The translations under genes and the position numbers were made by a program. Shown piece after piece: positions 7,122 through 14,752 of a DNA stretch of 64,000 nt. The stretch spans positions 8,375 through 72,374 of the forward strand of contig JBCDLX010000026.1 of NCBI GenBank assembly GCA_038744785.1, in the 5' to 3' direction. The notes under the pieces were generated by a model. That model was not told the origin of the DNA. It searched no databases and was given only the letters and a program-made list of their open reading frames with translations. The stretch is from Ovoidimarina sp038744785. GTDB lineage: Bacteria > Pseudomonadota > Alphaproteobacteria > Rhodobacterales > Rhodobacteraceae. Position 1 is the first letter of the stretch. Each line of letters opens with the position of its first letter.

Positions 7122-9194
7122 ATGGCCGTTACTTTCCGCCGCGAGGGCGCCACCGCCTTTGTCATGTTGGACAACCCGCCTGTGAACGCCATCGGGATTG
7201 CGGTTCGCGACGGGCTCGACCGCGCGCTTCATTGGGTTTCTTCGGAGGCCGGGCTCGACCGCGTAATACTGATGGCAGCCGGTCCCACATTCGCGGCCGG
7301 GGGGGATGCACGTGAATTCGATGCGGACCCCATGCCGCCCCACTTGCCGGATATCTGTAACCGGATCGAAGACAGCTTCGTTCCTTGGATTGCGGCCATC
7401 CAGGGTGCTGCGATGGGGGGAGGCTTGGAACTGGCGTTGGCGTGCCGTTACCGAATCGCCGCACCCGGTGCGGTTCTGGGGTTGCCAGAGGTCATGCTAG
7501 GCGTAGTCCCGGGCGCGGGCGGTACCCAGCGATTGCCGCGCTTGGTTGGCGTCGCAAAAGCGCTCGCATGGGTCCCCTCAGGAAAGGGTATCACCGCGGT
7601 AGACGCGAAGGCGGCGCGATTGATCGACGAACTGGACGACGATCCGGTTGACGCCGCCGAGATGATGAACACGGAATGGCTTGGGATGGCCGTCCCTGTC
7701 GGAGAGTTGAACACGGGCAACGTTAGTGACGACGAATTTACTCAAGCGCGCGCCATCGCCGAGAAAAAGATGCGGGGGCAAACGGCACCCTTGCGCGCCA
7801 TCGACCTGATTGAAACGGCGACCAAGGTGCCCTTGGCCGAGGGTCTTGCCGCCGAGCGTGCCACTTTTCTGGACTTGCGTTCTGGCGTTCAGTCGCGCGC
7901 CCTCCGGCATCTCTTCTTCGCCGAACGCGGGGCGCGCGCGCCCAAGGAGGTTTCCGGTACGCATCCCGCGCCGCTTGAGCACGTTGCAGTGGTCGGGGGC
8001 GGCACGATGGGCGCCGGGATAGCCAGCGCGTGCCTGAACGCCGGGCTAGAGGTCACGCTTCTGGAAACCGATGCAGACGGCGCAGCACGCGCCCGATCCA
8101 ACGTTGTGCGCATTGTTGATGCTGCGCGCGAACGGGGACTGATTGATGCGGCGACAGCCGAGCATCGGTACGCTCGCCTGACAACAACCGAGGACTATGG
8201 GCGCGTGCGCGCCGCAACGCTCGCGATCGAGGCGGCCTTCGAATCGATGGACGTGAAGCGCGCCATTTTTGCAAAGCTTGACGACGCCCTGTCGCCCGAC
8301 GCGGTACTTGCCACCAACACCTCCTACTTGGACATCAACGAGATCGCCAAAAGCACCCGCGACCCGGCCCGCGTCGTCGGGCTGCACTTCTTTGCGCCCG
8401 CGCACATCATGAAGCTTCTCGAAATTGTGCGGGGCGACGCATCATCGCCGCGGGCACTCGCGACTGGCTATGATCTGGCGCGGCGACTGCGCAAGATCCC
8501 CGTTCTGTCCGGTGTCTGCGACGGGTTCATCGGAAATCGCATTCTCGCACGCTACCGCGAGGCGGCAGATACGCTCCTGATCGACGGGACCAACCCCTGG
8601 GAACTTGACGAGGCGATGGTGGCGTTTGGCTACGCGATGGGGCCTTACGAGGCGCAGGACTTGTCGGGATTGGACATTGCGCATGCCAACCGGCGGCGGC
8701 AAGACGCCACGCGGGACCCGAACCGGCGCTATGTGCCGATCTCTGACAGGATGGTTGCCGAAGGGCGGCTTGGGAAGAAGACCGGGGTCGGCTGGTACCG
8801 CTACCCCGGCGGTGGTGGCAAGGTTGTGGATCCGTTGGTCGAAGACCTTGTTCGGGAAGAGGCGCATTTCGCCGGTGTGCGGCGCAGCGAATACACGTCG
8901 GAGGTGATCCAACAACGGTTGCTGCTGGCGATGATCAACGAAGCAGCCAGTATTCTGGACGACGGTATTGCCGCATGCCCGTCCGATATCGATCTGGTGA
9001 CGGTGGCCGGCTATGGGTTTCCGCGTTGGCGCGGCGGTCTGATGCACTATGCCGACACGCTTGGACCGAAACGGATCCTCGATGACCTTCAGAGCCTTGC
9101 GGCAGAAGATCCGGTGGTCTGGAGTGTCAGCCCGTTGATCGAAAGGCTGGCATCAGATGGCCGGGCCTTTGCCGATCTGAACGGCACAAAATAG
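7122..9194 (+). CDS. Bifunctional enoyl-CoA hydratase / 3-hydroxyacyl-CoA dehydrogenase
   Basis: 690 residues from ATG 7122 with GGAG at 7111-7114; a TTG six bases upstream is less likely. Residues 1-190 are a crotonase domain with both catalytic glutamates (GGGLELAL, Glu103; LPEV, Glu123). From about residue 287 follow the NAD-binding domain (VVGGGTMGAG, 291-299), the HFFAPAHIMKLLEIV region of 3-hydroxyacyl-CoA dehydrogenases and two C-terminal dimerisation domains. It is shorter than FadB but has the same order. In the box pathway it would take 3,4-dehydroadipyl-CoA to 3-oxoadipyl-CoA, ready for thiolysis. It is the last gene of the cluster, 15 bases after boxR. Confidence 0.88.
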   Translation: MAVTFRREGATAFVMLDNPPVNAIGIAVRDGLDRALHWVSSEAGLDRVILMAAGPTFAAGGDAREFDADPMPPHLPDICNRIEDSFVPWIAAIQGAAMGGGLELALACRYRIAAPGAVLGLPEVMLGVVPGAGGTQRLPRLVGVAKALAWVPSGKGITAVDAKAARLIDELDDDPVDAAEMMNTEWLGMAVPVGELNTGNVSDDEFTQARAIAEKKMRGQTAPLRAIDLIETATKVPLAEGLAAERATFLDLRSGVQSRALRHLFFAERGARAPKEVSGTHPAPLEHVAVVGGGTMGAGIASACLNAGLEVTLLETDADGAARARSNVVRIVDAARERGLIDAATAEHRYARLTTTEDYGRVRAATLAIEAAFESMDVKRAIFAKLDDALSPDAVLATNTSYLDINEIAKSTRDPARVVGLHFFAPAHIMKLLEIVRGDASSPRALATGYDLARRLRKIPVLSGVCDGFIGNRILARYREAADTLLIDGTNPWELDEAMVAFGYAMGPYEAQDLSGLDIAHANRRRQDATRDPNRRYVPISDRMVAEGRLGKKTGVGWYRYPGGGGKVVDPLVEDLVREEAHFAGVRRSEYTSEVIQQRLLLAMINEAASILDDGIAACPSDIDLVTVAGYGFPRWRGGLMHYADTLGPKRILDDLQSLAAEDPVVWSVSPLIERLASDGRAFADLNGTK

Positions 9195-9218
9195 AAAACG
9201 CGCCCTGAGACGGGCGCG
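9187..9218 (-). terminator. Rho-independent terminator of the DUF6280 gene
   Basis: CGCGCCC (9199-9205) and GGGCGCG (9212-9218) form a 7-bp GC stem with a 6-base loop. Read on the minus strand the stem is followed by TTTTCTATTTTG, a good T-tract. It sits 28 bases beyond the stop of the minus-strand gene at 9246. The stem overlaps the stop region of the plus-strand dehydrogenase gene and could also slow that transcript. Confidence 0.7.
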
Positions 9219-9245
9219 ATCTCATGAAACTCTTCGGTAGTTCGG

Positions 9246-9569
9246 TCAGGCTGCGACGCGCGCCTGTTCGGCGGCCTGGCGACGTTCGCTTTCTTCGCGC
9301 GACAGGGCAACCGATGTCCGAACGCCTTTGGAAACGAATTCCATCAGTCCCGACACAACCCGTTCATTGGGGTCGATGCCCGCACAGGTCAGCACTTCGC
9401 GCCCGTCCCGCGACCGCGCCCAACGCGCGATCTGCTCGGGGCCGTTGCCGTATTTCTTGTCGTCGGCAATCGCATCATCAAGTGCGGCCAGCACAACCGC
9501 CGCAAACAACTTGCGCGCCCGGTTGCCTTGCTCGTTGTTAAATGCGGTGCCATCCACGAAATCGACCAT
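9246..9569 (-). CDS. DUF6280-type small conserved protein
   Basis: 107 residues, charged and helical, no signal peptide or membrane segment. The sequence (FVDGTAFNNEQGNRARKLF, then KKYGNGPEQIARWARSRDG) matches what I know as DUF6280, a small protein family common in Rhodobacteraceae and of unknown function. It is transcribed away from efp and ends at a clear terminator. The C-terminal third (SREESERRQAAEQARVAA) looks like a free helix. No biochemical role can be assigned. Confidence 0.65.
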   Translation of the reverse strand: MVDFVDGTAFNNEQGNRARKLFAAVVLAALDDAIADDKKYGNGPEQIARWARSRDGREVLTCAGIDPNERVVSGLMEFVSKGVRTSVALSREESERRQAAEQARVAA

Positions 9570-9647
9570 TCCAAGTCCTATTATTGTTGCTCTTGCATTC
9601 GGCGCGCCGTCTCTTATGACGGGTTCGAGGCGATTCTGCTACCGATT

Positions 9648-9670
9648 TTTTGCATGGCAGCCATGCAAAA
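9648..9670. promoter_or_regulatory. Perfect 23-bp palindrome in the DUF6280-efp intergenic region
   Basis: TTTTGCATGGC (9648-9658) and GCCATGCAAAA (9660-9670) are exact reverse complements around a single central A. The T-tract precedes and the A-tract follows the stem, the opposite of a terminator on either strand, so a protein-binding operator is more likely. It lies 79 bases upstream of the DUF6280 start and 43 bases upstream of the candidate efp -35 element. Confidence 0.5.
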
Positions 9671-9712
9671 TACGCATATCGGAAACGATGGATACTGCAG
9701 GTTACACGCAGG

Positions 9713-9741
9713 TTGCTCACCTCTAGCCGCTCGGATATAGG
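9713..9741 (+). promoter_or_regulatory. Candidate sigma70 promoter for efp
   Basis: TTGCTC (9713-9718) and TATAGG (9736-9741) are separated by 17 bases, 43 bases upstream of the efp start codon. Both hexamers are partial matches to the housekeeping consensus with ideal spacing. Confidence 0.4.
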
Positions 9742-9783
9742 CCTCGTCAACACTTCTTCAACCTTTTGTCATGGAATTGCCGC

Positions 9784-10347
9784 ATGCCGAAGATCAACGG
9801 AAACGAAATCCGTCCGGGTAACGTTCTGGAACATAACGATGGCCTGTGGGCTGCGGTGAAGGTGGATCACGTCAAGCCGGGCAAGGGCGGCGCATTCGCA
9901 CAGGTCGAGCTAAAGAACCTTCGAAATGGATCGAAGCTGAACGAGCGGTTCCGGTCGGCAGACAAGGTCGAACGCGTCCGGTTGGAACAGAAGGATCAGC
10001 AGTTTCTGTACGAAAGCGACGGGATGCTGGTGTTTATGGACTCCGAGACCTTCGAACAGGTCGAACTGCCTGCCGACATTCTGGGTGAACGGCGCCCCTT
10101 TCTACAGGACGGGATGACCATCACGATCGAGTATTACGATAACGAAGCCCTGAATGCGTCGCTGCCGCAGAAAGTCACCTGCACGATCGCCGAAACAGAG
10201 CCGGTCGTTAAAGGTCAGACAGCCGCGAACAGCTTTAAGCCTGCAGTACTCGACAACGGCGTCCGCATCATGATCCCGCCGTTTGTGGGCGAAGGCGAAG
10301 CGGTCGTCGTGAACACCGAGACGATGGATTATTCCGAACGGGCGTAG
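9784..10347 (+). CDS. efp: Translation elongation factor P
   Basis: 187 residues from ATG 9784, the standard EF-P length; the frame extends 18 bases further upstream but the family begins with this MPKINGNEIRPG. EF-P enters ribosomes stalled at polyproline and stimulates peptide bond formation. Three beta-barrel domains are present, with the modifiable lysine Lys34 at the tip of domain I (KPGKGGAFAQ), the site of beta-lysylation in family members that use EpmA, and the C-terminal signature GEAVVVNTETMDYSERA. No epmA or epmB gene is in the window. It ends 6 bases before the convergent ygfZ gene. Confidence 0.96.
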   Translation: MPKINGNEIRPGNVLEHNDGLWAAVKVDHVKPGKGGAFAQVELKNLRNGSKLNERFRSADKVERVRLEQKDQQFLYESDGMLVFMDSETFEQVELPADILGERRPFLQDGMTITIEYYDNEALNASLPQKVTCTIAETEPVVKGQTAANSFKPAVLDNGVRIMIPPFVGEGEAVVVNTETMDYSERA

Positions 10348-10353
10348 GACGCG

Positions 10354-11091
10354 TTAAGCTGGATAGGTGACCTGGGCGTCCCCTGCAGTCATGCCTTCAG
10401 CCACGCGGTCGAAGCGAAGATACGCGATGGCACTTTCGCCAGACTGTGTGAAAAGCGTCCCTACGGATTTGCCCCCGGATTCGATCACGGTGCCGACCGG
10501 CGCCGCGCCGGTCACCGCGACGGTTGCAAAGCCTTTCCGAAGCTCGGTTTTGTGTTTCATGCGTGCCGTGACCTCTTGTCCGACGTAACAGCCCTTACGG
10601 AAATCCACACCGTCGAGCCGCTCGAATCCGGCTTCAAGCGGGTAGGTCGCATCGGGGATCAGTTCGATCCCGGTTTCCGGTATGCAATGGGCGACACGAA
10701 TGGCGTCCCAATTGGTTCCGTCATCGCCGGTATCGGGCCCATAGGCGCGCCAGCCAAGATCCGGGTGCCGGGGGTCGGCCAACGCGCCCGCAGGCATAGG
10801 GCCGGTGCCACGGCGGACTTGGGTATCTGCGGCTTCGATCGTGACATCGGCGCGCAGCTTGTACATGGCCAGCCTGCGTGCCAGCGCTGGGGCCTGTTCG
10901 GCGTCCGCGTCGAGAAGCATATGTGCGCCGGTTTCATGAATGAAGAAGTCGGCCAGGTACTTTCCCTGCGGTGTCAGAAGCGCGGCATAGACAATCCCGT
11001 CACTTGCACGCGAGACATCGTTTGTAACAAGGCCTTGAAGGAACGCTTCGCGTTCGCTTCCACCGATCTTCAGCACCTGCCGTCCAGCCAT
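10354..11091 (-). CDS. ygfZ: Folate-binding protein YgfZ (Fe-S cluster maintenance)
   Basis: 245 residues from the ATG at 11089-11091, preceded by GAGGG; the open frame runs further upstream but would overlap the divergent glycosyltransferase region. It is a GcvT-like, tetrahydrofolate-binding protein with the YgfZ signature KGCYVGQE around Cys168. YgfZ supports assembly or repair of certain [4Fe-4S] enzymes and oxidative stress resistance. It begins 62 bases from the divergently transcribed glycosyltransferase, so the two share a promoter region. Confidence 0.9.
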   Translation of the reverse strand: MAGRQVLKIGGSEREAFLQGLVTNDVSRASDGIVYAALLTPQGKYLADFFIHETGAHMLLDADAEQAPALARRLAMYKLRADVTIEAADTQVRRGTGPMPAGALADPRHPDLGWRAYGPDTGDDGTNWDAIRVAHCIPETGIELIPDATYPLEAGFERLDGVDFRKGCYVGQEVTARMKHKTELRKGFATVAVTGAAPVGTVIESGGKSVGTLFTQSGESAIAYLRFDRVAEGMTAGDAQVTYPA

Positions 11092-11152
11092 CTTGCCCTC
11101 TTGTGTGACCGCCGACGGATATATAGGGGCGACGGGAAAGGAACGCCACGCC

Positions 11153-11872
11153 ATGCCCGCGCCGATTTCGGTCGTCATTCCGACATTGAATGCTGCTCAT
11201 GCCCTGCCCAGTGCACTGGAGGCCCTCATCGAAGGGTTGGACGCGGGCCTTCTGAGGGACCTGGTCGTGTCGGACGGGGGGTCGAGCGATGCGACATTGG
11301 CAATTGCCGACGCCGCTGGCGCAAAAACGGTGCGCGGTTTGCCCGGGCGTGGGGCGCAAATTGCCCGTGGGGTCGGCGCGTGTTCGGGCGATTGGATTCT
11401 GATCCTTCACGCTGATGGCTGGCTTGATCCGGGATGGACGGGCGAAGTGCGCGCGCATATCGAAGCCGCGCCTGATCGGGCGGCGTATTTCAGACTGGCG
11501 TTCCGGGCAGAAGGCGCCATGCCGAGGTGGGTTGCAAGATGGGCAAATCTCAGGTCGCGCCTGTTCAACCTGCCCTACGGCGATCAGGGGCTTTTGGTCT
11601 CGCGGTCTAGCTTGGCATGTGTCGGAGGGGTGCCGGATTTGCCGCTGATGGAGGATGTGGCATTGGCGCGCGCCCTGAAAGGGCGGCTTGTACCCCTGCG
11701 ATCGCAGATAACAACCTCGGCAGATCGGTATGAGCGTGATGGCTGGATTGCCCGTGGGGCGCGCAACCTATCGCTGCTTGGTCGGTACGCCCTGGGCGCC
11801 GACCCTGCTGATCTGGCGAAGCGCTATGGACCAGGGTCGGCAGCGATTGACCCCCAAGATCGGTCGGGCTAG
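11153..11872 (+). CDS. Family 2 glycosyltransferase (TIGR04283-like)
   Basis: 239 residues from ATG 11153 with RBS GAAAGGA. GT-A fold features: SVVIPTLNAA at the N-terminus, VSDGGSSDAT, and the LILHADGW loop that takes the place of the DXD motif. PYGDQGLLVSR and LPLMEDVALARAL complete the pattern of the short TIGR04283 subfamily, often annotated in arsenosugar or unknown glycan pathways. The usual DUF2064 partner is not adjacent here. The protein is soluble. Its stop lies 31 bases before the aminotransferase start. Acceptor and sugar donor are unknown. Confidence 0.78.
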   Translation: MPAPISVVIPTLNAAHALPSALEALIEGLDAGLLRDLVVSDGGSSDATLAIADAAGAKTVRGLPGRGAQIARGVGACSGDWILILHADGWLDPGWTGEVRAHIEAAPDRAAYFRLAFRAEGAMPRWVARWANLRSRLFNLPYGDQGLLVSRSSLACVGGVPDLPLMEDVALARALKGRLVPLRSQITTSADRYERDGWIARGARNLSLLGRYALGADPADLAKRYGPGSAAIDPQDRSG

Positions 11873-11903
11873 CGATGCCCTGACCTATTCCGGAGACGCC
11901 CTC

Positions 11904-13106
11904 ATGACGCTTGCAAACGGACGCGAATACCTTGCCATTCCCGGTCCCTCGGTGATGCCCGACCGTGTTTTGCGCGCGATGCACCGGGGCGCGCCCAACA
12001 TATACGAAGGTGAACTTGTCGACATGGTGCCCGGGATCGTGACCGACCTAAAGCGTGTGGCGCGTACAGATGGCCATGCCGCGATCTATATCGGCAACGG
12101 CCACGCCGCGTGGGAGGCCGCAATCTCGAACGTGTTTTCACGCGGCGACAGGGTGTTGGTGGCCTCGACCGGACGGTTCGCGATCGGTTGGGCACAAATG
12201 GCAGAGGCAATGGGTGTCGAGGTCCATATGGTTGATTTCGGGCGTCGGGGCCCAATTGTCCCCGACCGGATCGAGCAGGAACTGCGGGCCGACACCGAAC
12301 GCACGATCAAGGCGGTGATGTGCGTGCAGGTCGATACGTCGACCAGTGTACGCAACGACATCCAGGCCGTGGGCGCTGCGGTGCAGGCGTCCGGTCACCC
12401 CGCGATCCTAATGGTCGACAGCATCGCGTGCCTGGCCTGTGACGTGATGGAGATGGATGACTGGGGGGTCGACGTTGTCGTCACGGGCAGCCAGAAAGGG
12501 CTTATGACGCCGCCTGGGCTGGGGTTTGTATTCTTCAACGACCGCGCCGACGCCCTGCGGGAAACGGCAGATTGTCTAACGCACTACTGGGATTGGCGCC
12601 CACGCATCGCGCCTGATCCGTTTCCCCAGTATTTCGACGGCACCGCACCAACGCACCATCTTTATGGCCTGCGCGCTGCGTTGGATATGATCTTTGAAGA
12701 GGGTCTTGAACGGGTCTGGGCAAGGCACGGCGCGCTCGCTCGCGCAATCTGGGCGGCGTTCGATACCTGGGGTGTCGAGATGAACATTACTGATCCGGCC
12801 TTTCGTAGCCATGCCGTTACCACGCTTCGCCTTGGCGGAACAAAAGGCCGCGACCTCCGCGCCTTTGTAGAGGCCCATACAGGTCTGACGCTTGGTTTGG
12901 GCATCGGGATGGACACGGCGGACGACCGCGCGTCTGTCGGATATTTTCGCGTTGGGCATATGGGCTACGTGAACGCTCAAATGGTCATGGGGGCCCTTGG
13001 GTCGATCGAGGTCGGCATGCGCGGTACGGGCATTCCGTTTGAAACGGGCGGCCTTTCCGCAGCGGCAGAGGTTATGGCGGCAGAGATCGCCAGCATGACC
13101 GGCTGA
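11904..13106 (+). CDS. Class V aminotransferase, serine/alanine-glyoxylate aminotransferase type
   Basis: 400 residues from ATG 11904 with GGAG eleven bases upstream. Fold type I PLP enzyme: PGPSVMP near residues 13-19, IGNGHAAWEAA, and the PLP lysine Lys198 in GSQKGLMTPPG. This is the serine-glyoxylate/alanine-glyoxylate aminotransferase pattern; it would transfer an amino group from Ser or Ala to glyoxylate, giving glycine, or be a related pyruvate transaminase. It follows the glycosyltransferase on the same strand and converges on the small membrane protein gene with 3 bases between stops. Confidence 0.85.
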   Translation: MTLANGREYLAIPGPSVMPDRVLRAMHRGAPNIYEGELVDMVPGIVTDLKRVARTDGHAAIYIGNGHAAWEAAISNVFSRGDRVLVASTGRFAIGWAQMAEAMGVEVHMVDFGRRGPIVPDRIEQELRADTERTIKAVMCVQVDTSTSVRNDIQAVGAAVQASGHPAILMVDSIACLACDVMEMDDWGVDVVVTGSQKGLMTPPGLGFVFFNDRADALRETADCLTHYWDWRPRIAPDPFPQYFDGTAPTHHLYGLRAALDMIFEEGLERVWARHGALARAIWAAFDTWGVEMNITDPAFRSHAVTTLRLGGTKGRDLRAFVEAHTGLTLGLGIGMDTADDRASVGYFRVGHMGYVNAQMVMGALGSIEVGMRGTGIPFETGGLSAAAEVMAAEIASMTG

Positions 13107-13109
13107 TGG

Positions 13110-13280
13110 TCAGTCGCGCCGGACGCGCGCAGCACGGAACACAATAATCCTGTCCGTGGCGTAGCTGATCAGCAAAGCGGCCAGATAGCCGAAGATCGCC
13201 CATATGCCGATCAGGATGGTCAGGCACAGCACAGCCGCGCTGACGAGAAAAGCATTCGTGTAATCCGGGGCTCTGCCCAT
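13110..13280 (-). CDS. 56-residue membrane protein
   Basis: A short frame that starts with ATG at 13278-13280 (MGRAPDYTNAF) and ends with TGA at 13110-13112. It carries one or two tightly spaced hydrophobic stretches (residues about 11-44, LCLTILIGIWAIFGYL then AALLISYA) and a basic C-terminus ending RAARVRRD. The shape, a short polar start with a hydrophobic core and arginine tail on the cytoplasmic side, supports translation. A second tiny membrane protein follows the same strand 73 bases upstream. Function unknown. Confidence 0.6.
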   Translation of the reverse strand: MGRAPDYTNAFLVSAAVLCLTILIGIWAIFGYLAALLISYATDRIIVFRAARVRRD

Positions 13281-13352
13281 CGCGGACCCTCGTGACGTTG
13301 GTTTCCCCGATGAATAGATTACCCCGCGCGGCGCGCCCGTCCAGTCACTTGT

Positions 13353-13538
13353 TCATGCGCGAGGATCAGTCCGGATTGGCACGGCGTCTTTCGCCCGGAT
13401 AAACGCGAACCGGCGCATCGCCATATCCGCCAGTCCGGCCATGATCACGACCGCCATCAGCCCAGCGAAGGCATAGGTCACAAGCACGGCAACAATAACG
13501 ATACCGTAAAGAAACGGGGGAATGTTTGGGTCAGACAT
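13353..13538 (-). CDS. 61-residue membrane protein
   Basis: Start chosen at ATG 13536-13538 because an excellent RBS (GGAGG) lies 7 bases before it; the frame is open further upstream but without RBS. The protein starts MSDPNIPPFLYG, then has one long hydrophobic segment (about residues 11-37, IVIVAVLVTYAFAGLMAVVIMAGL) and a basic tail MRRFAFIRAKD. It lies between the hisC-like gene and the other tiny membrane protein, all on the minus strand, and may be co-transcribed with hisC. No homologous family recognised. Confidence 0.6.
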   Translation of the reverse strand: MSDPNIPPFLYGIVIVAVLVTYAFAGLMAVVIMAGLADMAMRRFAFIRAKDAVPIRTDPRA

Positions 13539-13587
13539 TGCTCGGCCTCCAATGCGACGAATATTGGCGGAACCAATTGCGATCCGA

Positions 13588-14706
13588 TTAAGATCTAGAG
13601 GCGTCGCGTGCCGCGGCAAGAGCCGCGGGCAAAGCGGCGGCGAACGCCGCGATATCCGCGTCGGTTCCACAGCTTATGCGGATGCATCGGTCCTGCGGCG
13701 CGACAAACGGCATACGAACAAAAATATCTCTTTCAACCAATGCTTTAAGGGTTTCTTTTGCAAGGTCGGACCCGCCGCCGCAATCGATTGTCACAAAGTT
13801 CGCGGCAGACGGCAAAGGACGCAAGCCTGCGTTTCGCGCCACATCGGTAATCTTCACCCGCGCGCGGGCAACTTTGCCCTGGACGTCCGCAAGCCAGTCC
13901 CGATCGGAAAGCGCCGCCAAAGCGCCAGCTTGACTGACCCGGCTCATGCCAAAGTGATTGCGGATCCGGTCAAAAGCCCGGATCGTATCGGGGTGGCCAA
14001 TGGCGTAACCGACGCGAAGCCCGGCAAGGCCATATGCCTTCGAAAATGTCCGCATTCGCAGGACGCGGCGGTCGGTGGGGTCCAACGTTGGCAGGCTGCC
14101 GCCGGGCGCGAACTCGGAATAGGCTTCGTCTATAACCAAAACGCAGCCTTCGGGCACGGCATCGATCATCGCCTGAACCCGTGCGGCGCCGTGCCAAGAC
14201 CCCATCGGATTATCCGGGTTTGCAAGGTAGACAAGCTTTGCGTCGACCGTGCGCGCCTTTGCGATCAACGCCTCGGGGTCTTCTTCGTCGTCGCGGTAGG
14301 GCACCTTATGCAGTATGCCGCCGAACCCTGCGACGTGGTAATTGAAGGTGGGGTAAGCGCCGTTTGACGTAACGACGTGATCGCCGTCCGTCACCATCAG
14401 TCGCACGGTGTATCCAAGAATGCCGTCGATGCCCTCGCCTACAAGGATGGCTTCGGGCGGCACGCCAAGATGCGCCGCAAGTGCCTGTTTCAGATCGAAA
14501 TTTTCCGGATCGCCGTACATCCAGGCGCCGCTTGCTGCGTCTAACACGGCAGCAATCGCTGCGGGCGACGGGCCAAACACACTTTCGTTCGCGCCAAGCC
14601 GGGCGGCAAATGCGCGCCCGCGCGCACGTTCCTGCGTTTCGGGGCCCACGAACGGCACCGTTGGTGGCAAGCCTTCGACAAGCGGTGTCAATCGGGGTCC
14701 GGGCAT
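13588..14706 (-). CDS. Histidinol-phosphate aminotransferase-like PLP enzyme
   Basis: 372 residues from ATG 14704-14706. Fold type I aminotransferase of the HisC group: LGANESVFGPSP, YLANPDNPMGS, VIDEAYSEF and the PLP lysine Lys223 in RTFSKAYGLAGLRVGY. Such enzymes act on histidinol phosphate, and some also on phenylalanine/tyrosine. It is not near other his genes, so the real substrate may be an aromatic amino acid. The start is 46 bases after the valS stop on the same strand; a longer N-terminus would run into valS. Confidence 0.82.
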   Translation of the reverse strand: MPGPRLTPLVEGLPPTVPFVGPETQERARGRAFAARLGANESVFGPSPAAIAAVLDAASGAWMYGDPENFDLKQALAAHLGVPPEAILVGEGIDGILGYTVRLMVTDGDHVVTSNGAYPTFNYHVAGFGGILHKVPYRDDEEDPEALIAKARTVDAKLVYLANPDNPMGSWHGAARVQAMIDAVPEGCVLVIDEAYSEFAPGGSLPTLDPTDRRVLRMRTFSKAYGLAGLRVGYAIGHPDTIRAFDRIRNHFGMSRVSQAGALAALSDRDWLADVQGKVARARVKITDVARNAGLRPLPSAANFVTIDCGGGSDLAKETLKALVERDIFVRMPFVAPQDRCIRISCGTDADIAAFAAALPAALAAARDASRS

Positions 14707-14752
14707 CGGAGTTACCTCAACAAGCTTGCGCCGCGCGCCGCGTGCAGGGACA

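Noticed and set aside
10552..11415. 287-codon open frame on the plus strand
   Set aside because: Overlaps ygfZ antisense and runs out of frame through the glycosyltransferase, both of which have clear family motifs.
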